Assembly (NCBI RefSeq): GCF_030035605.1 | Contig: NZ_CP106736.1 | Coordinates: 4,213,001 to 4,277,000, forward strand | Reading direction: 5' to 3' | DNA: 64,000 bases | Source of the DNA: Silvimonas soli | GTDB taxonomy: Bacteria > Pseudomonadota > Gammaproteobacteria > Burkholderiales > Chitinibacteraceae | Shown here: positions 52,387-61,214 of the stretch, piece by piece | How the letters are laid out: each line of letters starts with the position of its first letter | How positions within the stretch are numbered: position 1 is the first letter of the stretch | Notes under the pieces: generated by a model | Seen by the model: the letters and a program-made list of their open reading frames with translations, nothing else | Database searches by the model: none | What the model was told of the DNA's origin: nothing | Position numbers and translations under genes: made by a program

Positions 52387-54189
52387 ATGCCTCACTACCG
52401 GATCAAACCCGCAGATCTGCGCGCCCATTATTTCGACGTCACATTGACCATCGACAAGCCCGATGCGGCGGGTCAGATTGTCTGGTTACCGGTCTGGATA
52501 CCGGGCAGCTACCTGGTGCGTGAATTCGCCCGCAATATTGTCGATATCAGTGCCAGCAGCAAAGGCAAGCCGGTCAGCCTGACCAAACTGGACAAGCATC
52601 GCTGGCAGACTGTTCCGGTCAAGGGCAAGCTCGAGATTCATTACCGCGTTTATGCGTGGGATTTATCCGTGCGCGGGGCTTATCTGGATGAAACTCGCGC
52701 ATTCTTCAACGGCACCAGCACATTTCTTGCCGTAGCTGGCCAGGAACATGTGCCCTGTACCGTGGAATTGGTCGCGCCCGCCGCATCACGCTGGAAAGTG
52801 GCTACCAGCTTGCCGCTTGATGGTGCCCGCTCGGGTGATTTCGGTCTTTATCGTGCCGCTGATTACGATGAATTGATTGATCATCCGGTAGAAATGGGCG
52901 CCTTCGCCGAAGAACGCTTCAAGGCCTGTGGCGTGCCGCATCAGATCGTGATTGCCGGAAGGCACCGCACGGACATGAAGCGCTTGAAGCGCGATCTCAA
53001 GAAAATCTGCGAATACCAGATCAAACTATTTGGGGAACCCGCGCCGTTTGAGCGTTATGTCTTCATGAGTATGGTCACCGGTGACGGCTACGGCGGCTTG
53101 GAGCATCGCGCATCGACCGCCTTGATGGTCAGCCGCGATGATCTACCTCTGGAACATGAATCTGCGGTAAAGGCTGGTTATCGCCAGTATCTCGGGCTGT
53201 GTAGTCATGAGTATTTCCACACCTGGAACGTCAAACGCATCAAGCCTGCGGCATACGCGCCGTATGACCTGAATCGTGAGAGCTACACCCGTCTATTGTG
53301 GGCGTTTGAGGGGATTACTTCCTACTACGACGATCTGACGCTGGTGCGAACCGGCCTCATTACCCAACAGGAATACCTCGATCTGCTAGCTCAAACCTTG
53401 ACCGGCGTGGAGCGTGGCGCTGGCCGCCAACGCCAGACTCTGGAAGAGGCCAGTCTAGATGCTTGGGTCAAATACTATCGGCAGGACGAAAACAGCCCCA
53501 ACGCCATCGTCAGCTACTACACCAAGGGCGCGCTGGCCTCGTTGTGTCTGGACTTGACCATCCGGCAGCGCAGCAAAGGCAAGAGGAGCCTGGACGATGT
53601 CATGCGCGCCTTGTGGCAGCGATTTGGCAAAGACTTCTATACAAGCAATGGCGGCCAGGGGGTTGGCGAAACCGAATGGGAAGCCATTGCCAGTGAAGTG
53701 GCCGGGTTTGATCTGGCAGCGTTTTTTGACCAGGCCCTGCGCTCGACTGAAGAACTACCCGTTAGCGAGTTGCTGGCCAGTGTTGGCGTGGACAGCCAGA
53801 CCCGCGTCATTGCTGGCAATGGCGACAAAGGCGGCTGGAAAGACATTGCAACGCCGGGCAACAGTATCGGCGCGCGAATCGCCAGCGAGGCGGGCGGCGT
53901 CAAGCTGACTCATGTGCTTGATGGCGGGGCGGCGCAGGCTGCCGGGTTGGCGGCTGGCGATGTGATTGTCGCCATTAATGGCTTGCGTGTCAGCAGTGCC
54001 AATCTGGATACGGCGCTTGGTTCTTACGTCGCCGGTAGCGAAGTGCAGATTCACGCATTCCGGCGTGACGAACTCAGCTTGCGCCAACTGAAGATACAGG
54101 CTGCAGCGGTTGATACCTGGGGCCTGCGTCTGGCCAAAACAGTCGATGAGAAAACCCGAGTGGCGCGCAAAGCCTGGCTGGAAGACTGA
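52387..54189 (+). CDS. M61 family (glycyl aminopeptidase-type) peptidase
   Basis: A 600-residue zinc peptidase. N-terminal beta domain (residues 1-160) is followed by the gluzincin catalytic domain with SHEYFHTWNVKRIKP (H-E-x-x-H) and the distal zinc ligand in WAFEGITSYYDD, and a C-terminal PDZ domain (about residues 500-585: VLDGGAAQAAGLAAGDVIVA, quoted in part). No signal peptide is present. M61 enzymes include glycyl aminopeptidase. ATG 52387 is preferred over the frame start at 52327. Confidence 0.92.
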   Translation: MPHYRIKPADLRAHYFDVTLTIDKPDAAGQIVWLPVWIPGSYLVREFARNIVDISASSKGKPVSLTKLDKHRWQTVPVKGKLEIHYRVYAWDLSVRGAYLDETRAFFNGTSTFLAVAGQEHVPCTVELVAPAASRWKVATSLPLDGARSGDFGLYRAADYDELIDHPVEMGAFAEERFKACGVPHQIVIAGRHRTDMKRLKRDLKKICEYQIKLFGEPAPFERYVFMSMVTGDGYGGLEHRASTALMVSRDDLPLEHESAVKAGYRQYLGLCSHEYFHTWNVKRIKPAAYAPYDLNRESYTRLLWAFEGITSYYDDLTLVRTGLITQQEYLDLLAQTLTGVERGAGRQRQTLEEASLDAWVKYYRQDENSPNAIVSYYTKGALASLCLDLTIRQRSKGKRSLDDVMRALWQRFGKDFYTSNGGQGVGETEWEAIASEVAGFDLAAFFDQALRSTEELPVSELLASVGVDSQTRVIAGNGDKGGWKDIATPGNSIGARIASEAGGVKLTHVLDGGAAQAAGLAAGDVIVAINGLRVSSANLDTALGSYVAGSEVQIHAFRRDELSLRQLKIQAAAVDTWGLRLAKTVDEKTRVARKAWLED

Positions 54190-54229
54190 GCCTGCAAGAT
54201 TCGGCAATCCAGGCCTTCTCTGAATCGGA

Positions 54230-54265
54230 TAGCCGCGCAAACATCAGATGATGTTTGCGCGGCTA
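54230..54265 (+). terminator. Terminator after the M61 peptidase gene
   Basis: A perfect 16-bp stem (54230-54245 with 54250-54265) with a 4-nt loop; T-rich sequence follows. Confidence 0.85.
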
Positions 54266-54407
54266 CGTTTCCTGCCGGTTTTAAGTGTTGGTTGAGGCAA
54301 AGTTACGGAAATTTCCCCCTGAACATCGGAATGATCTGATATCTGACGACAGTACGGAGACTGAATAATGCATCCATTCTTAAAATCTCAAAAAGAAGGG
54401 TGCTCCG

Positions 54408-54863
54408 ATGTCAGATATGGTCTCAGCGCTATCCGCACGCGATCTTCAAGTTGATTTCAATCACGCCGTCACCCAACTGGCTGATACCGACCCTGACATC
54501 CAGGCGCAGGCCATTGGCACGCTAAGACAGCTTGCCGCCGCTGGCTTGGCCAAGGCTGCTTACAACATGGGCGTAGCCTGTCTGCGCGGTTTTCATATGC
54601 CGCAAGATAGTCAACTGGCCGCCCATTTCATGTTGCAGGCGGCGCAGGCGGGTTGCTCACGTGCATATTACCCGTTGGCCAGATTGATACTGGATGGCCA
54701 ATTGACCACCTGCAATCGCTTGCCGACAGATTTCCGCCGTTTTATTTCAGCCAAATGGTTCTGGCGCGCAGCGGTGCAGGGCGATCGACGCGCTGACAGC
54801 TGGCTCCAACGCTCTTGGGTGCCAGCCATGTTTAATTGTGCCGGGTCGGTAGGTTATAAATAA
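54408..54863 (+). CDS. Sel1-like (SLR/TPR) repeat protein
   Basis: A 151-residue helical protein with about two Sel1-like repeats. Recognisable parts are AAAGLAKAAYNMGVACLRGF, DSQLAAHFMLQAAQAGCSRA and YPLARLILDG, with the alternating A/G/Y pattern of SLR helices. Such proteins act as adaptors. There is no signal peptide. AGAAGGG lies before ATG 54408. Nothing in the neighbours suggests a partner. The 218-bp gap to apbC holds no other gene. Confidence 0.7.
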   Translation: MSDMVSALSARDLQVDFNHAVTQLADTDPDIQAQAIGTLRQLAAAGLAKAAYNMGVACLRGFHMPQDSQLAAHFMLQAAQAGCSRAYYPLARLILDGQLTTCNRLPTDFRRFISAKWFWRAAVQGDRRADSWLQRSWVPAMFNCAGSVGYK

Positions 54864-55081
54864 CGGCTTCCGGGCCAGACGCCATCGAGACGCAGCGAAT
54901 GGGGCGGGGAAGAGCATTTCCGCCTCATTTCTATTTGAGTTGCAGTGGAGGCGGGCGTTCGCTTGTTTGCCGTTGTCCGCTGGGCTGCAAGTCTTGATTT
55001 TCCGGGGGAACCTCTCCATCTGAGGTAAAATCAGCACCTATTGTCCACGCGTGTTCACGCCCGCCTTTCCCGGAAATACCC

Positions 55082-56170
55082 ATGTCCGATCTTCAAGCTA
55101 TCCAGAACGCCCTGGCACTCACCATTGATCCCAATACCGGCAAGGACTACCTGTCGTCACGCGGGGTGAAGAATCTCAAATTCGAGGGTGGCGTAGCCAG
55201 TTTCGATCTCGTGCTGGGATATCCTGCGCAGAGCCAGCAAGCAATAATCCGCCAGCAACTGGATGACGCATTACGCCAGGTGCCGGGCGTTTCGGGCACG
55301 GATATCCGGATTAGCACACTGATTGTTGCGCACTCCGCCCAGCGTGGTTTGCAGCTGCATCAGGGCGTCAAGAACATCATTGCGGTGGCTAGCGGCAAAG
55401 GTGGTGTGGGCAAGTCCACTACGGCGGTCAATCTGGCGCTGGCCTTGTCGGTAGAAGGCGCACGCGTCGGCTTGCTGGATGCCGATATCTACGGACCGTC
55501 GCAACCCACCCTGATGGGTGTGGCCGACCAGCATCCGTCTTCGCCCGATAACAAACACATTGAGCCGATTGTTAATTACGGTGTACAGACCATGTCGATC
55601 GGCTTTCTGATCGACCCCGAACAACCGATGGTCTGGCGCGGTCCGATGGTGACGCAGGCGCTGACGCAACTGCTTAATGACACGCTGTGGGACAACGTTG
55701 ATTACCTGATCATCGATCTGCCGCCCGGCACTGGCGATATCCAGCTGACGTTGTCGCAAAAAGTGCCACTGACCGGCGCCGTGATTGTGACCACGCCGCA
55801 AGACATCGCCTTGCTGGATGCTCGCAAGGGTCTGAAGATGTTTGAGAAGGTTGGCGTGCCGATTCTGGGTATTGTCGAAAACATGAGCACGCACATTTGC
55901 AGTAACTGCGGTCACGCCGAACCGATTTTTGGCGAAGGCGGCGGCGCGGCAATGTGCAAGGATTACGGCGTTGATCTCTTGGGCCAATTGCCGCTGGATT
56001 TGTCGATTCGCCTGAATGCCGATGCGGGCAAGCCAAGCGTTGCGGCAGACCCAAATAGTGCTGTTTCGGAAATCTACAAAACCATCGCCCGCAAAGTGGC
56101 TGCGCGGGTGGCGATCAAGTCGCAGGATTTCTCGGCCAAGTTCCCCAAGATCGTGATCCAGAACGATTGA
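55082..56170 (+). CDS. apbC: Iron-sulfur cluster carrier ApbC/Mrp
   Basis: A 362-residue Mrp/NBP35 P-loop ATPase that binds and transfers [4Fe-4S] clusters. A short N-terminal MIP18/DUF59 domain (about residues 1-85) is followed by the deviant Walker A GKGGVGKST, the switch DADIYGPSQPT, Walker-B-like IIDLPPGTGD and the cluster-binding CSNC of HICSNCGHAEPIFGEGGG. Length is typical. It is 107 nt upstream of smc on the same strand. Confidence 0.95.
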   Translation: MSDLQAIQNALALTIDPNTGKDYLSSRGVKNLKFEGGVASFDLVLGYPAQSQQAIIRQQLDDALRQVPGVSGTDIRISTLIVAHSAQRGLQLHQGVKNIIAVASGKGGVGKSTTAVNLALALSVEGARVGLLDADIYGPSQPTLMGVADQHPSSPDNKHIEPIVNYGVQTMSIGFLIDPEQPMVWRGPMVTQALTQLLNDTLWDNVDYLIIDLPPGTGDIQLTLSQKVPLTGAVIVTTPQDIALLDARKGLKMFEKVGVPILGIVENMSTHICSNCGHAEPIFGEGGGAAMCKDYGVDLLGQLPLDLSIRLNADAGKPSVAADPNSAVSEIYKTIARKVAARVAIKSQDFSAKFPKIVIQND

Positions 56171-56277
56171 TCTTCGCCTGATACGGCAAGGTGTGGCGCC
56201 ATTGCCACGCCTTGCTGCAACCGGCCACCCGCATTGCGCTACAATCGCCCCTTTCGCAACCGCTAGCGACCTTCTCA

Positions 56278-59200
56278 GTGCGTCTTACCCACATCAAGCT
56301 GGCTGGCTTTAAATCGTTTGTTGATCCGTCGACTATTCATGTCGCAGGGCAACTGGTCGCCGTTTGCGGCCCGAACGGTTGCGGCAAATCCAATGTGATT
56401 GATGCCGTGCGCTGGGTATTGGGCGAGTCATCGGCCAAGCAACTGCGTGGCGAATCCATGCAGGATGTCATCTTCAATGGTTCGGGCTCGCGCAAACCCG
56501 TGGGCCGCGCTTCGGTGGAACTGGTGTTCGACAACAGTGCCGGACTGGCTGCCGGGCAGTGGAGTCAGTACGCCGAAATCTCGATCAAGCGCCTGCTGAC
56601 CCGCCAAGGCGATTCTTCCTACTACATTAATCAGTTGCCGGTACGCCGACGCGACATCACCGACTTGTTCCTTGGCACCGGGGTAGGCAAGGGCGGTTAC
56701 GCGATCATCGAACAAGGCATGATCTCGCGCATCATTGAAGCGCGCCCTGAAGAATTACGCCATTTTCTGGAAGAAGCCGCTGGCGTTTCCAAATACAAAG
56801 AACGCCGCCGCGAGACTGAAGCGCGCCTGGCGGATACCAAAGACAATCTGGACCGGGTTGATGATATCCGGCTGGAACTCACCGGCCAGATCAGCAAGCT
56901 CGAATCCCAGGCCGAAATCGCCGCCCAATACAACAACCTGAAAGACGCGATCACCGAAAAGCAGAACCTGCTGGCATTGCAACGCAAGCTGGATGCAGCG
57001 CGAGATGTTGAAAACACCCGCCGCGACATCGAAACCGCGCAAAACACCCTCGAAGCCAAATTGGCCGAGTTGCGGGCTTTGGAAGCCGCGCTGGAAGAAC
57101 TGCGCGAAACCCACTTCACCGCCAGCGATGCCGTTCACGCAGCGCAAGGCGAGTTGTATGACGCCAACGCCACTGTGGCGCGGCTGGAGCAACAACTGCT
57201 GCATTTGCGCCAGAATCGCGAGCGCCTGAGCGCCGATCTGGAAGCGGCCAAGGCGGAGCTGGCGCGTATTGACCAGAACAGCCGCCAAAGCATGGCCGAG
57301 CGCGACGACTGGCTGCAACGCCAAGAAGCTGCCGCGCTCACCGCCGAAGAAACGGCAATGTCGCTGGACGACGAAACCCAGCGCCTGCCCGAACTGGAAC
57401 AAGCCTTGAAAGAGGTGGATGAGCGCTTCCAGCAAACACGTGATCAATTGGCCCAGGCACGCAATACCCTGCAATTGACGCAGCAGCAAACCCAGCACCA
57501 TGTGCGTACGTGCGAAACGCTGAAAAACCGGCGTGATCGTCTGCAACTGGATTTGTCGCGCTTGAGTGCTGACGGCGACGATACGCAACTGGAAGCGCTG
57601 CGCCTGGCGCTGGAAGAATCCACGCTTAGCGTTGAGAACGAACAACTGGCTTTGGCGGATGAAGAGGCTGCGCAGGAAGAACTGCGCATTAGCTTGTCTG
57701 AAGCCACCGCTGCGCGCGAGCAAGAAACGCGAGCACGCACCGAAACCCAGGCACAAATCCGGGCATTGCAAAGCATGCCCGCGCCGGTGGATGACAAAGC
57801 CCTGGCGCAATGGCTATCGGCCAACGATTTGCAAAGCCTGCCGCGTCTGTATGAAGGTCTGCGGATTACCCCAGGCTGGGAAAAAGCCGTCGAAGCTGCT
57901 TTGGGCCAGCGCATGCAGGCCCGAGCAGTGACGCAGTTGCCGGATTCGATCCCGCCCGCTGCCGTGGCGTTGTTGCAGGCGACAGTTGCGGCTGCCCCGA
58001 CCACGCAACTAGCGTTGCCTCGTTTGCTGGATCACATCCAGTGCAACGATCCCAATCTGCAGCGCGCATTGGGCGACATGCTCGCCCAGGTCTGGTGTGT
58101 CCAGACTCCGGCAGACTGGCTGCTGTGGCGCGAACAACTGCCGGCTGGTGGCTTGCTGATTACCCCGCAAGGGCACAGCGGAGATCGGCAGTCCTTGCAA
58201 TATCACGCGGCGCAAGGTGTGGTCGCCAACCTGGTGGCACAGCGCCAAGCGCTGGAACAAGCGCTGGTGCGGGCGGATGAACTGGAACCGCTATGGCAGC
58301 AATCGGTACAAGAGCACGAGCGTGTGCAGAACGAACTGACGGCGTTGGAACAAGGCATGCGCCAGCGCCGCAACGCTTTGGCCCAGTTGCAAAATCAGAG
58401 CGCCGAAATCGCCCGTCAGAGCGCCCGTCTGGAAGAAGCCAACGCACAACGTGTCCGCCAGGCTGCGCAGTGGCAGGAAGAACTGGAAACCGTCACTCTG
58501 CAGCTGGAAGAAGAAATCTATGCGGCTCAGGAAACTGAAACCTCGCGCTTGAACGCCGAGGAAGCACTGGAGCCTTTGCAGGAAGAACTGGAAGCGCAAA
58601 AGCTGGCGCGTACTGAGGCCGAATCGGCCTGTGACTTGCAGCGCAGTCGCCTGCGGCAAGTGGAGCGATTGGCGCAGGAAAGCCGTTTTGCAGTGCAGGC
58701 CGCGGAAACAAGATTGTCTGAAATGGCGCGCCGCGACGAAGACCTGACACATCGACGCGATCTGGTGACAGAGCGGCTGGAAACGCTGACCCTTGAGCTG
58801 GAAAGCATCCACGAAGGCGATTTTGACGTGGGTTTTCAGGATGCGATCAATCTGCGCGGAGAAAAAGAACGCGCATTGGCGGCTACCCGCGATGCGCTCA
58901 ACGGCTTTGCCCAGCAAATGCGTGACCGCGAGGCGGAGAAACAACGCATCGAGGCAGGCATGGAGCCAGCGCGTGAAGCGGTTAACGCTGCAAGACTCAA
59001 GGAGCAAGAGTCTCGTCTGGCGCTCGAACGCTTTACCGAGGAACTGCAAGCTGCTGGCGCGGACGAACAAGTCTTGCGGGAGAAAATTGGCGCTGGCGTC
59101 AAAATTTCCAGCCTGGTCGCCGAGATCGGACGCCTGACGCAAGCGCTGGGATCGCTCGGCTCGGTCAACCTGGCCGCGCTTGAAGAGTTAAACAATGCAC

Positions 59201-59778
59201 GTGAACGGCAAAGTTATCTGGATGCGCAAGCCGGCGACCTGGCTGCAGCGGTAGAAACGCTGGAAAACGCCATTCGCCGCATTGATCGGGAAACCCGTGC
59301 CCTGCTGCAGAGTACGTACGATACGGTGAACGCCAATCTGCAAGAATTGTTCCCCTTGCTGTTTGGTGGGGGGCATGCCGAATTGATGCTCACCGGTGAC
59401 GAAATTCTTGACGCCGGGCTGACCATCCTCGCGCAACCGCCCGGTAAAAAGAACAGTACGATCCATTTATTGTCAGGTGGCGAGAAAGCACTGACCGCGT
59501 TAAGTCTGGTATTCTCGCTGTTCCGGCTTAACCCGGCGCCTTTCTGCCTGCTGGATGAAGTTGATGCGCCGCTGGATGATGCCAATACGCTGCGTTTTTG
59601 CGAGTTGGTGAAAAAGATGGCCGAACGCACCCAGTTCCTCTATATCAGTCACAACCGGCTGACCATGGAGATGGCCGGGCAGCTGGTGGGTGTGACAATG
59701 CAAGAACAAGGGGTTTCACGCGTGGTGGCGGTAGATATCGAAACCGCACTGTCCATGCGTGAAGCTGTAACCGCTTAG
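56278..59778 (+). CDS. smc: Chromosome segregation protein SMC
   Basis: A 1166-residue SMC ATPase. The N-terminal head has LAGFKSFVDPSTIHV and Walker A GPNGCGKSN. Two long coiled-coil arms rich in Glu/Gln/Ala/Arg flank a hinge (about residues 500-640, with LPRLYEGLRITPGWEKAVEA, quoted in part). The C-terminal head has LSGGEKALTALSLVF and Walker B FCLLDEVDAPLDDANT. The GTG at 56278 gives VRLTHIKLAGFKSF, the usual start; the frame extends to 56191 but without family similarity. It organises the chromosome with ScpA/ScpB, not encoded here. Confidence 0.95.
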   Translation: MRLTHIKLAGFKSFVDPSTIHVAGQLVAVCGPNGCGKSNVIDAVRWVLGESSAKQLRGESMQDVIFNGSGSRKPVGRASVELVFDNSAGLAAGQWSQYAEISIKRLLTRQGDSSYYINQLPVRRRDITDLFLGTGVGKGGYAIIEQGMISRIIEARPEELRHFLEEAAGVSKYKERRRETEARLADTKDNLDRVDDIRLELTGQISKLESQAEIAAQYNNLKDAITEKQNLLALQRKLDAARDVENTRRDIETAQNTLEAKLAELRALEAALEELRETHFTASDAVHAAQGELYDANATVARLEQQLLHLRQNRERLSADLEAAKAELARIDQNSRQSMAERDDWLQRQEAAALTAEETAMSLDDETQRLPELEQALKEVDERFQQTRDQLAQARNTLQLTQQQTQHHVRTCETLKNRRDRLQLDLSRLSADGDDTQLEALRLALEESTLSVENEQLALADEEAAQEELRISLSEATAAREQETRARTETQAQIRALQSMPAPVDDKALAQWLSANDLQSLPRLYEGLRITPGWEKAVEAALGQRMQARAVTQLPDSIPPAAVALLQATVAAAPTTQLALPRLLDHIQCNDPNLQRALGDMLAQVWCVQTPADWLLWREQLPAGGLLITPQGHSGDRQSLQYHAAQGVVANLVAQRQALEQALVRADELEPLWQQSVQEHERVQNELTALEQGMRQRRNALAQLQNQSAEIARQSARLEEANAQRVRQAAQWQEELETVTLQLEEEIYAAQETETSRLNAEEALEPLQEELEAQKLARTEAESACDLQRSRLRQVERLAQESRFAVQAAETRLSEMARRDEDLTHRRDLVTERLETLTLELESIHEGDFDVGFQDAINLRGEKERALAATRDALNGFAQQMRDREAEKQRIEAGMEPAREAVNAARLKEQESRLALERFTEELQAAGADEQVLREKIGAGVKISSLVAEIGRLTQALGSLGSVNLAALEELNNARERQSYLDAQAGDLAAAVETLENAIRRIDRETRALLQSTYDTVNANLQELFPLLFGGGHAELMLTGDEILDAGLTILAQPPGKKNSTIHLLSGGEKALTALSLVFSLFRLNPAPFCLLDEVDAPLDDANTLRFCELVKKMAERTQFLYISHNRLTMEMAGQLVGVTMQEQGVSRVVAVDIETALSMREAVTA

Positions 59779-59922
59779 GGCTACTGACAAAACTGGTGCC
59801 AGGCCGCACCCCGGTGTGGCCGTGGTCAGATGATTTGACACGCATGGTTTTGTGAGCAGCTCTTGATGAATCACCGCTTGAGTCGTGATACGGCTCAAGG
59901 GATAACGACAACAGCCTTGATC

Positions 59923-61110
59923 ATGACCGATTTGCAACTTGGTTCACTGATTGCCGGTGGCGCTATCGTCGCTGCCGTCTACGCATTCAACTGGTGGCAA
60001 GAGCACCGCTACCGCAAACAGGCCGCCAAAGCCTTTGCCCGCAGCCAGCCTGACGTGCTGCTGGACACCCCGCAGAATCTGGTGCGCAAAGGTGATCAGC
60101 AGCGCCTGGAGCCAGCCTTGGCTGCGCCTTCAATTGCGACGGCCGGCGTGCGCGAAGAACCCGTACTGGCAGGGCATACCGTCGAAGAGGTCTATGACGA
60201 CGAGCCTGATTACGCCGCACCGTCTTATGCACCAACCGCGCCCGTTGCCGAGCCGGTTTCGCCGCGCAACACACAGCCTGCTTTTGCCGCTACCGCCCCG
60301 ATGGTAGACGTCGACGATGAGTCGGAAATCGGTTTACTGGACCCATCGCTCGATTTCATCGCTGAAGTCCACACCGGCGTAGATATCCCGGCAGGCGAGA
60401 TTCCACCGTTTCCTGGCGCCAAACGCGTGCGGGTGATTGGCCTGAATGAAGCCGGCCAGTGGCAAGCGGTTTACGGCAGCAACGGCAATGCGTTCAGTGA
60501 ATTGCGCATTGGCCTGCAACTGGTTGACCGGCAGGGTGCGCTGACACAAGAACAGCTCAACGGCTTTTGCATGGCGGTACAGCAGTTTGCAGATGAGCAC
60601 GATGCTTCGGTTACCTTCCCGCAACGCTCGGCCAAGTTGGCTGCAGCAGCAAACCTGGATGAGTTCTGCGCTTCGGTTGACGTACTGATTGGCCTGAATG
60701 TGATGGCCAGCGGCAATCCGTTGCCGATGGAGAAAGTGCGCGTGCTGGCTGAACATGCCGGGCTGATCAAAGCGCCGGATGGCACTTTCCAGTATCGCAG
60801 CGAAACTGGCAAAGCCTTGTTCTCGCTGACCAACCACGACCAAACGCCATTTGGTATGACATCCGAAGGTATTACCTTGCTGTTTGACGTGCCGCGTGCG
60901 GCCGGTGGGTTGTCAGTTTTTGAATATGTGTGTCAGTTCGCACTGCATCTGTGCTCGCAACTTGGCGCCACACTGGTAGATGACAACGGCAAGCCGCTGA
61001 CCACCGCCAGTCTGACCAGCATTCATCAGCAACTGGCGCAAATTTATGCCCGTATGGATGAGCGTGGCATTGAGCCCGGCTCGGCCACGGCATTGCGTTT
61101 GTTTGCTTGA
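59923..61110 (+). CDS. zipA: Cell division protein ZipA
   Basis: A 395-residue single-pass protein. The membrane anchor is at the N-terminus (QLGSLIAGGAIVAAVYAFNW), followed by a basic stretch, a Pro/Ala/Glu-rich linker (about residues 60-180) and the C-terminal FtsZ-binding domain (about 240-395). ATG 59923 puts the anchor at the very N-terminus, as in ZipA; the frame extends upstream to 59863 and no close ribosome binding site decides. Its place between smc and ligA is the standard order in related genomes. Confidence 0.9.
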   Translation: MTDLQLGSLIAGGAIVAAVYAFNWWQEHRYRKQAAKAFARSQPDVLLDTPQNLVRKGDQQRLEPALAAPSIATAGVREEPVLAGHTVEEVYDDEPDYAAPSYAPTAPVAEPVSPRNTQPAFAATAPMVDVDDESEIGLLDPSLDFIAEVHTGVDIPAGEIPPFPGAKRVRVIGLNEAGQWQAVYGSNGNAFSELRIGLQLVDRQGALTQEQLNGFCMAVQQFADEHDASVTFPQRSAKLAAAANLDEFCASVDVLIGLNVMASGNPLPMEKVRVLAEHAGLIKAPDGTFQYRSETGKALFSLTNHDQTPFGMTSEGITLLFDVPRAAGGLSVFEYVCQFALHLCSQLGATLVDDNGKPLTTASLTSIHQQLAQIYARMDERGIEPGSATALRLFA

Positions 61111-61214
61111 TAGTCTGGCAAGTTAGCTAATATCTGATGATTGATTGAACCGATAGAACGGGAACAGGGCCACTGGTCAAGCTCCCGTTCTGGCCCTCTG
61201 ATGGACCGAAAATC

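Noticed and set aside
54336..54347. CTGATATCTGAC as a further pectin operator
   Set aside because: It lacks the central TATA of the palindrome and lies before a Sel1-like gene with no link to pectin.
56755..57810. 351-codon minus-strand frame
   Set aside because: Antisense shadow of the smc coiled coil; low-complexity Phe/Gln/Leu composition.
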